A stretch of DNA of 64,000 nucleotides from Karalla daura. Taxonomy: Eukaryota > Chordata > Actinopteri > Chaetodontiformes > Leiognathidae. The stretch's first letter is position 1, and every line of letters begins with the position of its first letter. The stretch spans positions 16,195,260 to 16,259,259 of the forward strand of contig CM055191.1 in NCBI GenBank assembly GCA_029224185.1, written 5' to 3'. Made by a program: the position numbers and the translations under genes. Below the pieces are notes generated by a model that saw only the letters and a list, made by a program, of their open reading frames with translations, was not told the origin of the DNA and did no database searches. Below, piece after piece: positions 23,421 to 36,570 of the stretch.

Positions 23421-24188
23421 ATGCCTTAGAGTTTGTGCATGCACACAAATCAATGTCAGGATATGTGTGTGTTGTGCACGTATGAGTGTCTGTGTGTGTA
23501 CCTGCCACTGATGTACACAAGAAATGGATGCTTTCTCTGTTGTTCACTCCTACAGCGCAGCCTGAAGGCAATTTTCATCACTACCTCTGTGTTGCAGGAA
23601 CCTATTGTTGCCCATTCCTGCCCTATAATGCTGATTTTTTGGCTTGGAGACTTAAAATCCTGTAAATCACTCTACTTAGCTGAAGTCATGTAATTGAAAG
23701 TCAAGCCCATAATCAGCCTGCGTAGTTTTGCGCCACCACTGTGGCTCAGTTTTCACTATTTCTAACTAAAAAGCTCCACTGCTATTAGATGATTGGACTG
23801 CTTTTGGGGGATTTTGACCCATTCGTAACACAGTGTGTGAAAAGAAGATTGGCACCAGAATCACCTCTGTTTCCAGGAGATTGATTTGTCCACTGTGCAC
23901 ACTAACCAGAAGAGTGAATAAAATGGCAATTTTATCATCACAGCTGAAATGCCCATCAGGGTGTCTGCCTACATCGAGCTGCTCTACTTCCTAATGGAAA
24001 AGGACTGGAAGCATCATGATCGAGCACAGGATGAGTAAAGCAGTATAAATTCTGGTGGATAATTTGCACCAATTGTTTGTACCAACAATACAGAAAGTGG
24101 AAAAAGTGGTTACTGTCAAGCTATTTTTTTAAAACAATTTTCCTGAAATGAAAGATTGCTTATGAAAAAATCATCTCACAAAAAGAGG

Positions 24189-24485
24189 ATCTGTAATTTG
24201 AATCCTGCTCAGACTGATAGCATCTCTGTGTGGAGTTTGAATTTTACCCCGTTGTCTTAGGGGTGGGTTTCTCTGGAAACTCCTATTTCCTCCCACAGTC
24301 TAAAAACATACATTTTTTTGGGAAATTGGAGACTAAATTTCCTCTCAGTGAGAGTGTGAACAGTGTGTGTGATCTGATATGGACTGGTGACCTGTCAAAG
24401 GTGTACGTATGTATGTTTTACTTTAGACAAATGTGTGCTGGAAACCCCAGCAATATCAGTGGGTATTGGGATGGAATACCACTGA
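24189..24485 (+). repeat. Dispersed teleost repeat with tRNA-like head, copy 5
   Basis: The copy contains 'tttgaatcctgctc' (B-box region), 'ctgtgtggagtttga', 'cctcccacagtctaaaaac', 'gactggtgacctgtc' and a tail with 'ttgggatggaa'. The A-box part is missing. The whole body of the family can be followed, so this is one of the more complete copies. It ends about 400 bp from the myosin exon fossil. Confidence 0.75.
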
Positions 24486-24898
24486 TTATGTCCAAACACA
24501 ATGAAGAGATCATTCTAGTCTCTTTTTTTGAGCTACACAAGTATAGAGTTTAAAAATGGCTGGGAATTTTACAATTACTTTTAACTTTGAGTTGTTTTTT
24601 TCCACCTGCTTTAATGATGCATCACTAAAAAAGAGTCTAAATGACTTTATGCAGCCACACAGAGGCAAATTAGATTGTTGAAATACTAATTTTGCTCATA
24701 TCATTAGTTGCTTTAAGTAATGCATTCAGCATTTAAGTTCCTGCTGTAAGTATAAAAACAACCTAAAAATCAATCTGGAAAAAGCCAAGGACCAATAGAT
24801 CATGTTGGAAAGAAAGAGTGTTATTGTTCTCAAGAACTGGGGCACTTAGTTGCAGCCTTTTGGCTACAGCTGCGTTGAACCAATGGTCCATAACCTAT

Positions 24899-25197
24899 TT
24901 TGAGCTGCTTCTGGACATATCTGAGTTGTTTCTTGGACTCAGCAGCCTGGTGATTGGTTTTTCTCAGCTGAATCTTCATCTCATTCATGTCTCTCTTGAT
25001 CTTCATCTCGATCCACATGGTAACATCCCTGCAGTTTACCACAGGCTTCAGGATGCTGTGCATGGAACCAATCAACCTTTGCTTATTCCTCTTGATTTGT
25101 TCCATCTTCTCATCTTTCTCTGCCAACTTCCTGTCAGCCTTGCTTCTGACCTCCATGTTCAGCTTAAGCTTCTATGGTTTACCAAGGGACTCTAAAC
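24899..25197 (-). pseudogene. Orphan exon of a sarcomeric myosin heavy chain gene (decayed)
   Basis: Read on the minus strand, this segment gives a coiled-coil peptide that matches the light-meromyosin rod of striated-muscle myosin heavy chains. It contains blocks such as DRKLAEKDEKMEQIKRN, NEMKIQL and NHQAAESKKQLR. Against the family sequence as I remember it, the last 76 codons align without a gap at roughly 58% identity. Upstream, the match weakens through LKLN, with a TAG stop and a small length change near 25,175. Similarity stops at QLK, which is where I recall an intron interrupting myosin rod genes, and the other end is about one exon length (~300 bp) away. That suggests a single genomic exon and not a processed retrocopy. 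The donor position reads ATAGGT instead of GT, so it is probably dead. I found no neighbouring myosin exons. Intact myosin is the thick-filament motor; this copy cannot encode one. Confidence 0.85.
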
Positions 25198-28100
25198 CTT
25201 GCAGACTAATTCAATAAATCAATCTGATGAAATGCGTGTGGGAGGTGATATATACATGTGGTGCAAATGTTGTGCTTTACTGCATTTTTCTATTTTCCAC
25301 TTAGAGGACATGAGGAGGTGATTTTATTTTATTTTTTTATTCTTTGGAATCCTAGAGCTTAGTTTACACTTCTTTATTGCCATGGTGAGCTCATTAGTCT
25401 TCCCATATTAAAAAATCTGTTCATTCAAGTCGGATATTTTCACTTCAGGACAGAATATGAAAGCCTGCATTTCAGTGTAATGTGTGTACGATGTGCCAGT
25501 GCCTCGCAATCATAACTGGTGCTAACACAATCTATCTGCTTTGCATTGCACATTACTGTATATATGTAATGCATTGGGCCTGTCAATCTTGGTTTGTCTG
25601 GTTTGGCTGAATATTCCAGGGATACTGATAGTTAGACACATTTTATTGTTTCATCATTTATTTTTCCCCCTTACTATAGTGTTTGACTCTCACGTACAAA
25701 CTGAATGAGCAGCATTCAGAATTCAATAATTAATTAATTCCTTTCCGTCATGGATGGATACTATCAAAACGAGACAAAGCGAGCTCCTTAGTCTGCAGGT
25801 TACTGGTGGTGATGAGGAACATTTTTTTATGTGGCTTTTCTGTATTAAATCTTGCTCATTTTCTTATTATTTCATATGCAGATTAATTGGTATAACATTT
25901 TAAAAGTCAACTATGGCAAATAAGACTTAGAGTCTTAAAGTGTAGGAAAGGCATGTTTTATTCTAACATAATTGGGTCCTGCGTTTCCCCATGGAGTCAA
26001 AGTCTACAAGCTGTGGGCCACAATAAGATTTTTTTTTTTCTTTACCCATAAGATCTTGAATCCCAAAGTCAGCTGGAACTCTGCTGGTCCTTTATTCGGG
26101 TGATAACTGAAATAAGACGTATTGGCATTGCTAGAGTGTATACCCCCGTTAGAATTTCATCTGCTGATGTGAGAATTGAGGGTGTCACATTAGCTCAGTC
26201 CTGCTTGAATCTGAACTGACAGTTAGGCATTAACCACAGGATGAACATGTGATATACGCTGCTCTGCAGGTTCTCGTCCCCCCTGCCTCACAGTCTCTAA
26301 GTGACCTCGAGCCTCCTTATAGGAGTTCTTGATTTTAAAATTGTGGTACTTACAGATCTGGCCTCCCTCTGGGCTGCCTCAAGCTCAGCATGCTCCTCTG
26401 TGCTTACAATCAGCTATACAATGTGGTGCTATAAATATCTCAGTGAAGGCAAGTAATGACAGGATAGTTTTTTAAAAAGTACAGGGAGGTTGGAAGTCAA
26501 AATTGGACCCTGCTGAACTGAATGCATAATACATGTACTGTATATCAGTAGTGAGTAACAAGCAAGAACCTAGTTAGATTTCTTTACTTTAAACATCGCT
26601 TTAAAATGTGTCTCATGACATAAAAGGTTATTTTATTCAAGTATACATTCACATGTAGGATGCTGTTATCGTATTTATTTCATTTTCTTTTTCTGACTGA
26701 TTAATTGCATCCATTCTTTCCCCTTCATGCTTCATGATTGTCTTTAATTAAAACATGCTGGATTTCATCAAAGCCCCTTGAAGGACCAATAGACCTTTTA
26801 CACAGTAGACGTTTTAGCTTGTTGTAGCAGCAAAGGCACTGTTAAAACAAAAAGTATTAACAATTACTCGGCTCCATCAAGTGGGCTGATAAGACTTTGC
26901 AGTGATGACTCTGGATCAACAGCTCGCCAGTAGCTGATGGTTGTGTTATTATTAACCGAATGGTTCAAAAGGTCTGCTATTTTATTAATGCAATTCTCAA
27001 CATTACTCAGCAGTGACGATGATATAGTGAGACATTTTCCAATGCCAAGTCATATCACATCACAGTAGATCATATGACACTTTGACTTGGTGTAATATTA
27101 AATAGAACTAAACCCACATTGTTGCTGTGATACATCACAGGACTGGACAACGTGTTGGCTCCACAGGGCGGCTCAGAATATCTTTGGAAAGTCTAAATTT
27201 CACAAGAGAAATGGAGGTCATGTTTTTGGAGTTCAATGCAATGTTCTCCGTGGTTGTCTGTATCCTAAGTATTTGGACAGTGACACATTGTTTGAAGCCT
27301 TAATTACCTTGGATGTGAAATGACAGTAGTTATTTAATTGTTCGCTCCATATGGCTGAATATAACCTCTAATTAAAGCTGCCAGTCTTTTACCTCATAAT
27401 TACTGTGTCATTTCATATTCTGTAAAGTAATAACAGTAGGGAGCCAGAACATCAAACAATGTTTGAAACAGCCTAAATCCGTATGGGGCTCAGCAAATTA
27501 CTTCCCATTGACTTACATCTGTGGCAATGAGCTCCTCTGTGTCATTCATGCACTTGACAGTTATTTCACCCCGGGTGATCATTGGATAGGCACAGGAGCT
27601 GGTAGAGGGTATTGACAGTACTTACTGCATGTGTGATTTTAAAATGAATGGCTCCTTTTTTACTCATTCAGGGGAAATATCTTTATGCAAGCAGAATGAG
27701 AAATATAGACAATTTATTTTTTTCTGAATACATGCACAGTCAACATACATAATAGCCTATTTTCATCGACACACAGAAGTCAACACCTAATCATGAAATC
27801 TCATATTTTCACGATTGGACAAACACACCTGAACACGCTACATTCTTAATATCAACCTGTAGACTGACTTCTAATGTCAACATGAGTTCAGAAATAGATT
27901 GGGTATAATTTATGTATTACTTATGGCTCAGTGACTATTAGTGTTTTTTTTTGTGTCAATCAAGTCACTCTGCTGCAACCGAGTCAGTAGGATACAGATT
28001 CAACTGTATCAATGGATCAATAGTACTCTTTTTTTATTGTGGTAAGAAATAATGTTACATTTGGTAGAAAAAGGCCAGCAACATCAGTGCCGTATTGCCT

Positions 28101-31100
28101 ACACATAGGCTAGTGGAGCAGCATTCATCCATAAAATGAACCTGAAACTGGGCACGTGGGCTTCTTCATGAACTTGCTTAGTCGCTATGCAGTTTGCCAA
28201 ACAATTTGTAGTGTTGGACTTCCAAGTTGCAGCATCTTAGACGTTTCTATATGTGGCTATAATCTCCTTGTAAACTCCAGTGAGGCCTCTAAGAGGTGCT
28301 TAATTTATCAGTGTCCAATTATTGATATGCTATGATTAGTGAGATGCAACCGTTTTATGAATCAGATGTGATACTTGAGGGTAGATAGGATAGATTTCTC
28401 TGCCTCAATCTGCCCGTTTCTATGCTGGTTTGATTAATGAGGCCCAGTGTCAGGCAAAGCTTCTCAGTCTCCGTTTTACCAGCGACACTGTCACATTTCA
28501 GTAACTGGATTGCTGATAACATTTAACACTGCTATCCAGGTAGAAGCTGTTAAGAACTTGACAACATTATGATAGATTGAAAGAGGGTTTCAAATTAGGG
28601 AAGCTAATTTTGTTTACAACTGCACAACATGTTCTTCCATTAACACATCTTTTTAAAGGCTGCAGAGCAGACTGGCATACTGTTGGGTTTATGACACCAT
28701 GAAGTCCATTTTTTGTTGGTGTTAGAATTCTACCTTCATTTTGCAAGAGGAGGGCTGAGCTGCCTTTCTAGCCCTCTGTCAATGCAATAGTTGCAAAATA
28801 CTCATTAGCTGGTTGTTGACAGTCTTCCCAGCACCAGACACTGAATGTGACACAGCTCAGCAGTTGTTCCAAAAGTTGGGGGCTGTTCAGAGAAGCAGCT
28901 TTACTTACATATCTCGAGACCTTTTCTAAATAAAATAATGGTGCCTCCTCAAATCTGGAGCATTAATAGATACTGAATGCCCTCCTCCTGGACTTACTAA
29001 GTACCAGACAACCTGCCCCTTGGAGCATGACCCAGATGTCAGCCAATAAAAATGGTCCCCCGACCAGACTAGCTGGACCTCAGGCGACCTGGTTAATCCA
29101 TAGCTAACAGACACTCTGGCTTGAAATCCCTTCATAATTTAAGTGAAAGGCCAAATTGGACCTGGAAAACTATACTTGAGTACAGCTGCTGCTGTTATAA
29201 AAATTCTGGGCTTCAGCTCAGTATTGGATCATTATAATTCATTAGCTCAAATCAACCACAAATAAAAGGCCGGGTCAGGTTTCTTGGGTCTCTATATAGT
29301 TTACAGACTGGAGGAGCTCTGGATCACATTTCTATTCCAAAAACAGGACTAGAAAACAACAGATTTGAACACAAACAGTGGGGGATTATCAACAAATAAA
29401 CAAACGTAATGAACCATGTTAATGTCACATTAGCACATGGAGCATCATATTATACACAAAAGTCTTTAGCTTGTGTGAGGCAATGAAGAAATAAGAGTTT
29501 TAAAACAAAAGTCCACATGCTTTGGAATGAGGTGAACTGTCAGTACAATCATTAGAGGTGTCATTGATTCTGTTTTTTTATGAACATTATCACTGTTTCT
29601 ATTCAGTAAAGGGAATAATAACATTTGATGATAACTTCAGAGGGAGATAAAGATGGAGATGGCAGGACAACACTTGTGCAGACAAAATTAGGTCAGACAT
29701 ACAAAGAAAAAAATATTATGGGAAAATATTATTTCGATTGTCCATCTAATATTCCAAATGTTGCCTGTGTGTTGTGGTCGTATGAAGTTCACATTTTCTG
29801 TTTGTTATCTAAGTGAACCAAAAAGAATACGTGGCAAAAGACAGGACAAAACCCACCATGCCCCGTAGCTTGCATGTTCCCATCAACACACACAGGGTGC
29901 CTGGAAATAACCAAACCTCAAATAATGCTGTAATTGCTCCTGCTGTCTCAGATGCATTCTCCCTCTCTGCCTCTCATAATAAAAGCCTGTTTGACAGGCC
30001 AGTGCAGTATATGTGTGGCACAGGAGGGAGTCTTCTATTGCTGCTGAACACAAAATTGTATTATTAAAGGCTGCACCAGCACAGTGGCTTCTTATTCCTC
30101 CCCCTGTGTCCCTCCTTATATTAGAAATGTTTTCAGTTGCCAATAAAAGCATAATGCGGCCTTATACATGCAGCATTTGCAAGTGAATTACACTGCCCTA
30201 TATTGCCTCTGATGGTAATCAGAAAAACATTGTGCTATGAGAGAAAGACTAGCCTGTCCAATATTGAGTGTGATTGTGCTGAATGTTATCTGATGGAGAT
30301 GCAGGAAATAGACGCACACTGTATGTAAACTGAATGCCACACTGCTTGGCCATATGGGTAGCAATAAGACCCAGGCATATGAAACAGCAGGAACAAATTA
30401 TTCTTAAATCATAGCCACAGCACTGCTTGCATGTGAAACCATAAGTAAATAGGACAAGCATATGGTGCAGAATAACTTAAGAGTGTGTTATATAGGAAAT
30501 ATGGTTAAATTGTTTATGAAGGAACGTGTGTGGCATCCTTTGTGTTGTCAGTGAACGCCATATCAACTCACTTCCTCTCTGTCTCATTTGTGTCATCTCA
30601 TTTTCATCCCAATCAAGCCTCCATTTCAGATTTCATTCTTATCTCTCAGCTGCCTCAGCCTATTATTATTTCCCCTGTTTGTGTTTCTCAGTGTCTCCAG
30701 CCCTCTTTATATTTTACTCTTGATCTCTTTCCCTGTGATTTTTTCCTCCCCATACAGTATCTTCCAGTTTCATCTGCTGTTCTCCTGTCTCCATTTTTTT
30801 CCAACTCAAAGAAGTATGTTTTGATTCCATTTCCTGCAAGCCATGGCAAAAACGTTGCACAGTCCCAGCTAATGCATCCCTCAAATTACTCGTGGGCACA
30901 CTTGTTCCTCTAAAAATTCTACAAAATGACTCACCCCTCTCAACCGTTAGTGAGATCTTTTTTAAGCTCCTCCCCGACATCTCAAATGCTGACAGTCTGG
31001 TGACAGGTGCGTATATGCTGCTGGGTGACTAAAATAACAGCACGCAAAGATGGGGCAGAGCATAGAGAGAAGAGACAGGAGTAAAAAGCAAAGATGTGAG

Positions 31101-32504
31101 AACAGAAAGGGGAAATGAGCAGGGGGAGAAAATGATTCGGCATACAGAGGAGCTGCGCAGGAAAAGGCGAGAGGAAATTGTGGACAAAATAATTGCGAGA
31201 TAGGTATGATAGCACACTTCGGGCTGTAAAAAAGTAAAGTAGTAGTAAAAAAAGGTGATGCATTAAGATTCTTAACAACCAGCAAATTCACAGCCATGCT
31301 GCCAGAGACTCCCAAAGTGTTTTACCTTTAACCACCAGGGACCTGAATTCAGAGGTAGCAAATTAGTTTTAGCTGGAAGGAACATTTTTATGTCTAACTT
31401 AATGATTTAAACTTACAAACAGTGAAAACCGAGACTGCAAGGAAAAATAATCTGCATTTTTTCCCCTCCGTTTATTTGCAGTTCAAGTGCATTTCAGGAA
31501 CTTAAGAGAACCTGAGAGTAAGCAAATATATTTAGAACATGATGGCATTTGGTGTGAAGAGGTAATGGATTTTATTGCAAGACAATAAAACTTTTATTAG
31601 GAAAAGTGTGGAAAAAAATAAAAGGAATTATTAAAAAAGAGCAACACAGGAAGATAGTGATAGAGAGCAGAGGGTGAGAACAGACCAAGACTGATAAAAA
31701 CATTGTGCAAAGTGAGGGGTTGATCATGGGAAAGCTGAGACAAGTGAAAATTTGTGACTGGTACTGAATGCACACTTCTTCTCCTCCTCCCTGCCTCTAT
31801 CTCATATGCGCCCTCCTTCTCACATCTGTTTTGACCCAGTAAACTTAGCAGTGAACCTTCATCTCTGTTTCTGACTGGCTACATCAGTCATGTGACCAAA
31901 ATACGCACTGTCTCACTCAGCCCCACCTTCTGAGCTAAAGATGCATTTTTCTGCCAAAAAAAATCCTGGGTCACTTTGCTCTGAATGATGTGAGCGCTGT
32001 ATCTCTTTCTCATGCTGTTTTGTCTTGTTTGATCTCTCCTCTCCACTCCCTGTGTATTTCCATCCCAATGGTTCAATAGTCAGTCCACTGATTTCATGAT
32101 GCAAACTGGATGATGTGCTGTAAATATCACACTGAGCGCAGGCCTCTTTTTGCACAATCACAACCACTGGCTTAAACTGGTTCCATGGCTACGTCTTGCC
32201 TTCTCTCACACTCTTTTCTCACACTCTTTTCTTTTCTTTTCCACTTTTACTTCTTACTTCTTTCTTACCTTAACTTCACCTTAACTTTTCGAATTCATGC
32301 TACATGTGCACACATTGTTGTCCAAATCATCTTTATCCAAATTGGCCTTGCCATCTACACCTAAGCAAATCATTTCACAGGGGCAACTATAAGGCAATGT
32401 GAGATTCATGTTTTCGTTGCTGAAATTTTCCATAAGTGATATCAGCTGATTTGAGAGACATTATAAATCAATGATCAATAAAGAGCGGTGTCATCTCATG
32501 AAGG
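25198..32504. other. Gene-desert-like DNA apart from one candidate exon
   Basis: About 7.3 kb almost free of microsatellites and recognisable repeats. 27,310-27,440 and similar stretches are complex AT-rich DNA rich in TAATTA/ATTA words. 30,550-30,860 is pyrimidine-rich and 31,040-31,260 purine-rich. No coding evidence beyond 26,354-26,413 on the minus strand. Confidence 0.45.
26354..26413 (-). other. Candidate internal coding exon, 60 nt, phase 0-0
   Basis: On the minus strand the segment follows 'acattgtatag' and ends at a perfect donor, 'GATCTGTAAGT'. It is 60 nt long with one open frame reading LIVSTEEHAELEAAQREARS. The second half has the alternating charged and alanine/leucine pattern of an amphipathic or coiled-coil helix. 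The acceptor has only a weak pyrimidine tract. The peptide does not identify a family. It could be a small alternatively used exon of an unknown gene on this strand, or a decoy. Confidence 0.35.
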
Positions 32505-32698
32505 CATGAAGGACCTGGGTTACAAACTGGGGGGCCTTTCTGTGGAGTTTATGTGTCGTCCTGTGTCTGCAAGTCCATTGGAGATTCTAAATTACCCTTG
32601 GGTGTGAGTGTACTGTAATAGTAAATGGTGTGTATGCTCTGCGACAGACTGGTGACAAGTCCAGAATATATCCCCTAGCTTCGCCCAGTATGTGTTGG
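32505..32698 (+). repeat. Dispersed teleost repeat with tRNA-like head, copy 6
   Basis: Recognisable blocks are 'gacctgggttacaa', 'ctttctgtggagttta', 'gattctaaattacccttgg', 'cgacagactggtgacaagtcc' and 'cttcgcccagtatg'. Head A-box is lost. A second, different repeat tail follows at once at 32,703. Confidence 0.75.
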
Positions 32699-32702
32699 AA
32701 CA

Positions 32703-32850
32703 GAATAAGGCAGCACAGATACTTCATTGATCCCTTTGGGAGGTTCTCTTCGTGAAATTTCAGTCACTGCAGCTGCTGGGGAGCAACTGGGGTGAAAGGC
32801 AAACCTGAGACCCTGGGTCTAGGTCTTCCGGGGTCAAGGCCATAGCTAAC
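32703..32850. repeat. Dispersed repeat with 'TACTTCATTGATCCC' segment
   Basis: The segment begins 'cagatacttcattgatccc' and continues to 'ctggggagcaactggggtg' and 'gagaccctgggtcta'. Phrases of the type 'actttattgatcccnnggggaaatt' followed by 'gagcaactgggggtt' are frequent in fish genomes and transcripts. I believe it is a transposon-derived tail but cannot name the family. A C-rich and CA tract follows. Confidence 0.4.
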
Positions 32851-32887
32851 CCCCCCCCACCCCACACACACACACACACACACACAC
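32850..32887. repeat. C9 and (CA)n tract
   Basis: A C9 run, CACC and about 13 CA units at the end of the repeat tail at 32,703-32,850. Confidence 0.92.
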
Positions 32888-35419
32888 CCAAATTGAGACC
32901 ATCATGACACTGTTCTGGTATATATATGAAGTATGTCAAGAAACTAACAAATGGAAGTAATGGAAATCAACCTTTTCTATTGGGATACATTCAAGATAGA
33001 CAACTTTTGGTCATGTGTGAATTAAAAGCAAATAACATTGAAGCAAGCAAACAAGTTGCGGTGTTTCCTTCTAGGTTTGTTTCTTGTGTTGATTTAACCA
33101 TCATAAAAGTACCGTAAGCTTGATACTATTAATAATGTGGCTAGCTGACTGTACATGCCAGTGACGCTGCAGTATTGAGAGCCAAGCTGATAGTCCACTG
33201 GAGGCAGATATTTTTTACTGCCCCCATGACTGACAAACAACTGCATGACTAACAACAAGATGATATGAGATGATTCCAGTCTTTCTTTCTTTCTGTCTTC
33301 CTTTTCTTTTCCTGCTGGTGCTTTCCCATGCTGTCATGCCTGCAGCTGCAGCCCATCTGGGAACTCTCCCCTCTCCTGTCTGCTCCCTGTCCCGGCCTCC
33401 AGTGGGTGGACCTTGGTTGATCATCTGTTGTGTAACATACTGTAACACAGATGGGTTTCTGCTGTATGCAACTCTCTACACTTCACTCAAAATGCTCTGC
33501 TTGAATCATTTAATCTTTGCAGACTTTGCCATCCCAACTAAACACTAAATCATCCATCTGAATGATTTGAAATGCCGCTGATGTATCTCTGACTTCACAG
33601 CCCCCCTCTGTCTGTCCTTATCTTCCTGTTCACTGTGCATCACCACCTAGTTATCTCGTCTGACTTCACGTGAGACCTAAGAGAAAAAGCAGCTCTTATC
33701 TGAGCAGAAAAGTGCACTGCAAGCATCTTTTTCCCCAGCAATAATACTTAATTCCCAACACTGTTGGCTTCGTTTCAAGGCCTTATACAACACAGTAATG
33801 GCCAGGACTGAGGAACATTTTTATGGGTTTGTTTTTAGTTCAGATGCTATCTGTCTTTATTTTCCTGTACTTTTCAGCAGTTAAACTGTGGCACAACATA
33901 CCTGATCTGAATCTAGTAAATGAGGCTTGCAGCTCCAGCTGCTGACGGGGCCAGACACGTACAGAGAGGTCTGCTGCTGGAGACCCAGGAAAACAAGGCC
34001 TGGACATTGTTGCCACATCATTATTAGAGTGCAGATCTGGGACTCTGATACAGCCTCTGGAGCCCATCTGACTAAATTTTAAAATATTATAAAATCCAAC
34101 CACATTACAGTATAGTATATGAAAATATTTGGGTTTGGTGCTCTTAGTTTTACAACCAAAAAAAGTTAGCAACTGATGTCATGGAAGACTATGAGCACTA
34201 CCTCACGTTTTAGCCTTTTTTCATTAATGACTGGCTTGTTGCCTGCACAGGACGCTGAGATTTCCTGCATTTACCTAATGATCCATAGAAATCTCTTGCA
34301 GCTGCTGTATAATGTCCATTTTGTCAACAAATTCTGCAGCACATGTGAACCTGTGTATCGTTTGAATACCATTCATCAAACTGCAAAGATGCTCCCATCT
34401 CTGACAACATTGTCGAGCGCTTGTCACGATTGCATCAGCCCAATGTCTGAAGGAATGCTCACATAGTTCAGCAGGAATTCCCTCTCTATCCATACTAACC
34501 AAGTGTGTCCTTTACCAAACCACTGTCTCCTCCCGCTCTGCTTTTCTCAGGGCCGGGCTATAACAGACACGTTTGATGTAATCACAAGGCCCACAGAGGG
34601 ACTATGTGAACCAGACTCTAGACGATGAATGATAGCATTCATAAAATGAACATCTGACGTCGACACTTTCTTCTCAATAATAAACAAGACCGGTAACTTA
34701 ACACCCCAATGCATTTACCTGAAAGCCTCACCTGGTTCATAAAGGTTCAAACATGCAACTGATATTAGATGGTTTAACTCCACAGGACGAGGTAATTATG
34801 TCTTTAGACAGTAAAGTAGAAACATTAGAGACAGTCACAGCCCGTGAGCAGTCTCTGATCTGCTCTTGGCTCTGTTTGACCTTTGACCTCTCTGAGAAAG
34901 GCAGCAAAGGAAAAGCAGGTTTGTATTCTGTCAAGACAACGAAAGACCTGTGGTGGTGAAAATGGAAAAAAGCAACAACTTAGAGATTGATAGATGAGGT
35001 TTTAAATGAGAGGACAGATGCTCAGATGCAAATAGGTTCTTTCTAAATATGATTACAGAGAATATTCAGTTGATATGATGAAGCACACGTCCACCCTGCT
35101 CACGCCTCTGTGAGATTTTGTGATATGAGGGACAACTGGTGGTGTTAATTGCATTTTAACACAGACGGGTTTATCATGCTGTTAATTATAAATATGCTGT
35201 CTGGGAAATGACAAACACTGACATCCGAAAAAGACAATAATGAAACCTGACCCAAGGTGAGACCGTCAAAGGAGACTTAAAAAAGAGAAAATAAAAGGCA
35301 TTTATAAAATGATTGAAAATTAGATCCATGCTATAAATGCACAACATGCACAAATGAAAGAATGGATAAACACTGTAAACTGTAAAATTCTAATTATTCA
35401 GCTGAGCTAGCACACATAT

Positions 35420-35420
<1 letters not shown>
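32888..35420. other. Unique DNA, no gene seen
   Basis: Pyrimidine-rich near 33,280-33,410 with signal-peptide-like chance frames. 34,180-34,500 has open frames on both strands but no recognisable protein. The DR1 motif is at 34,877. Confidence 0.45.
34877..34889 (-). promoter_or_regulatory. Perfect DR1 nuclear-receptor motif
   Basis: The minus strand reads AGGTCAAAGGTCA, two perfect hexamers with one-base spacing. DR1 sites are bound by RXR heterodimers, HNF4 and related receptors. One perfect 13-mer in 64 kb could be chance, and no promoter is visible nearby. Confidence 0.4.

Positions 35421-35488
<68 letters not shown>
35421..35488. repeat. (CA)34 microsatellite
   Basis: Sixty-eight bases of almost uninterrupted CA, preceded by 'catatgcg'. 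Confidence 0.98.
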
Positions 35489-35490
<2 letters not shown>

Positions 35491-36570
35491 TACACAAACA
35501 TTGCCTTGTCCAAACTGAAACCACATGAAAGCACAGCTGGGTGTGTGTGTCTGTTCTGTATCATGCAGCTTAATTTTGCCATATGGTGTCTGTCGTGCCC
35601 GAAGTCTTAAATTTAGACGTCCTGCCTTTTATTATATTGGCATTAATTATCAAAATGATAGGGATCTGATCCCTCATATGTGCCTGTGTGTGTGCCTGAC
35701 TGGATATGCACCTCCCTAATCTTGCTTGGAAAGAAGGTTGAAATGCTAATTATACAGCGCCTCCGCAGTCATTTGGGGATTAACTTCATATATCATCCTG
35801 CTTGCTGTGTGAGACTTCTCACTGTCATGTGTGGAGGCTCTATAGATCAGCCGACCTGGCCCCATCGAATCAATTTGCTGTTTTGGAGAATTTCTGACAC
35901 ACATATGTTTTTGGGGTTTGCACATGAGTGATCAGCTGCAGTGATTTCCCACATGTACAGTAAGCACACTCACGATTCCTTTCTTTAATTAGTGCACACA
36001 GGGAAAATTTAAGCAGGCGCCACATGTCACAGTCAAAGAGTTTAAAATTATTAAAACCTGTGTTAAAGGTTCTTTTTCTGGAGCAGTGCTGTTCAAAGTG
36101 AGTCTTGTGATGTATTTTCTGTAACAAAATATTAACTTTTTTCTGAAACCTCAAAGTAGATCTTTTCAATTCATCTAAAATGGCAATTATCTCAGGAGAA
36201 AGACTTTTTTTATCATGTCTTCAGATCAGATGATTTCTTTTTTTCATCATCCGGTTGAGCAAAAGCAATGCCCCGCCCAGATATCAGAAAAAGCTATGGA
36301 TTTGGCAGAATAGGTCTGTTGAACTTTTTTTTTCCCTTTGCATATTATTATTCTTCAAATTCATACTCAAACTGCTTATTTAACATCTTTCACCCCTCGC
36401 TGTCGATAACATGATTGAAGCTCTCACTCGCTGTGTGTCTCTCCGTCTTCTCCCTGTTTATCTCTGTCTTGGCTCTCTCCCTCTCTACATCTCTCACCTC
36501 TCTTTATCCACATCCCTTTCACAATAAATAGTTCAGAGGCAGAACTCCAAGGGAAAGGCCTTAGTGCTGT

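Noticed and set aside
23556..23693. Strong acceptor followed by 45 open codons
   Set aside because: No good donor, no recognisable peptide, and the frame is of chance length.
33270..33548. 92-codon frame with a signal-peptide-like start (MIPVFLSFCLPFLFLLVL)
   Set aside because: The hydrophobic start is simply a translated TTTC/TCTT pyrimidine tract; no downstream domain or donor supports it.
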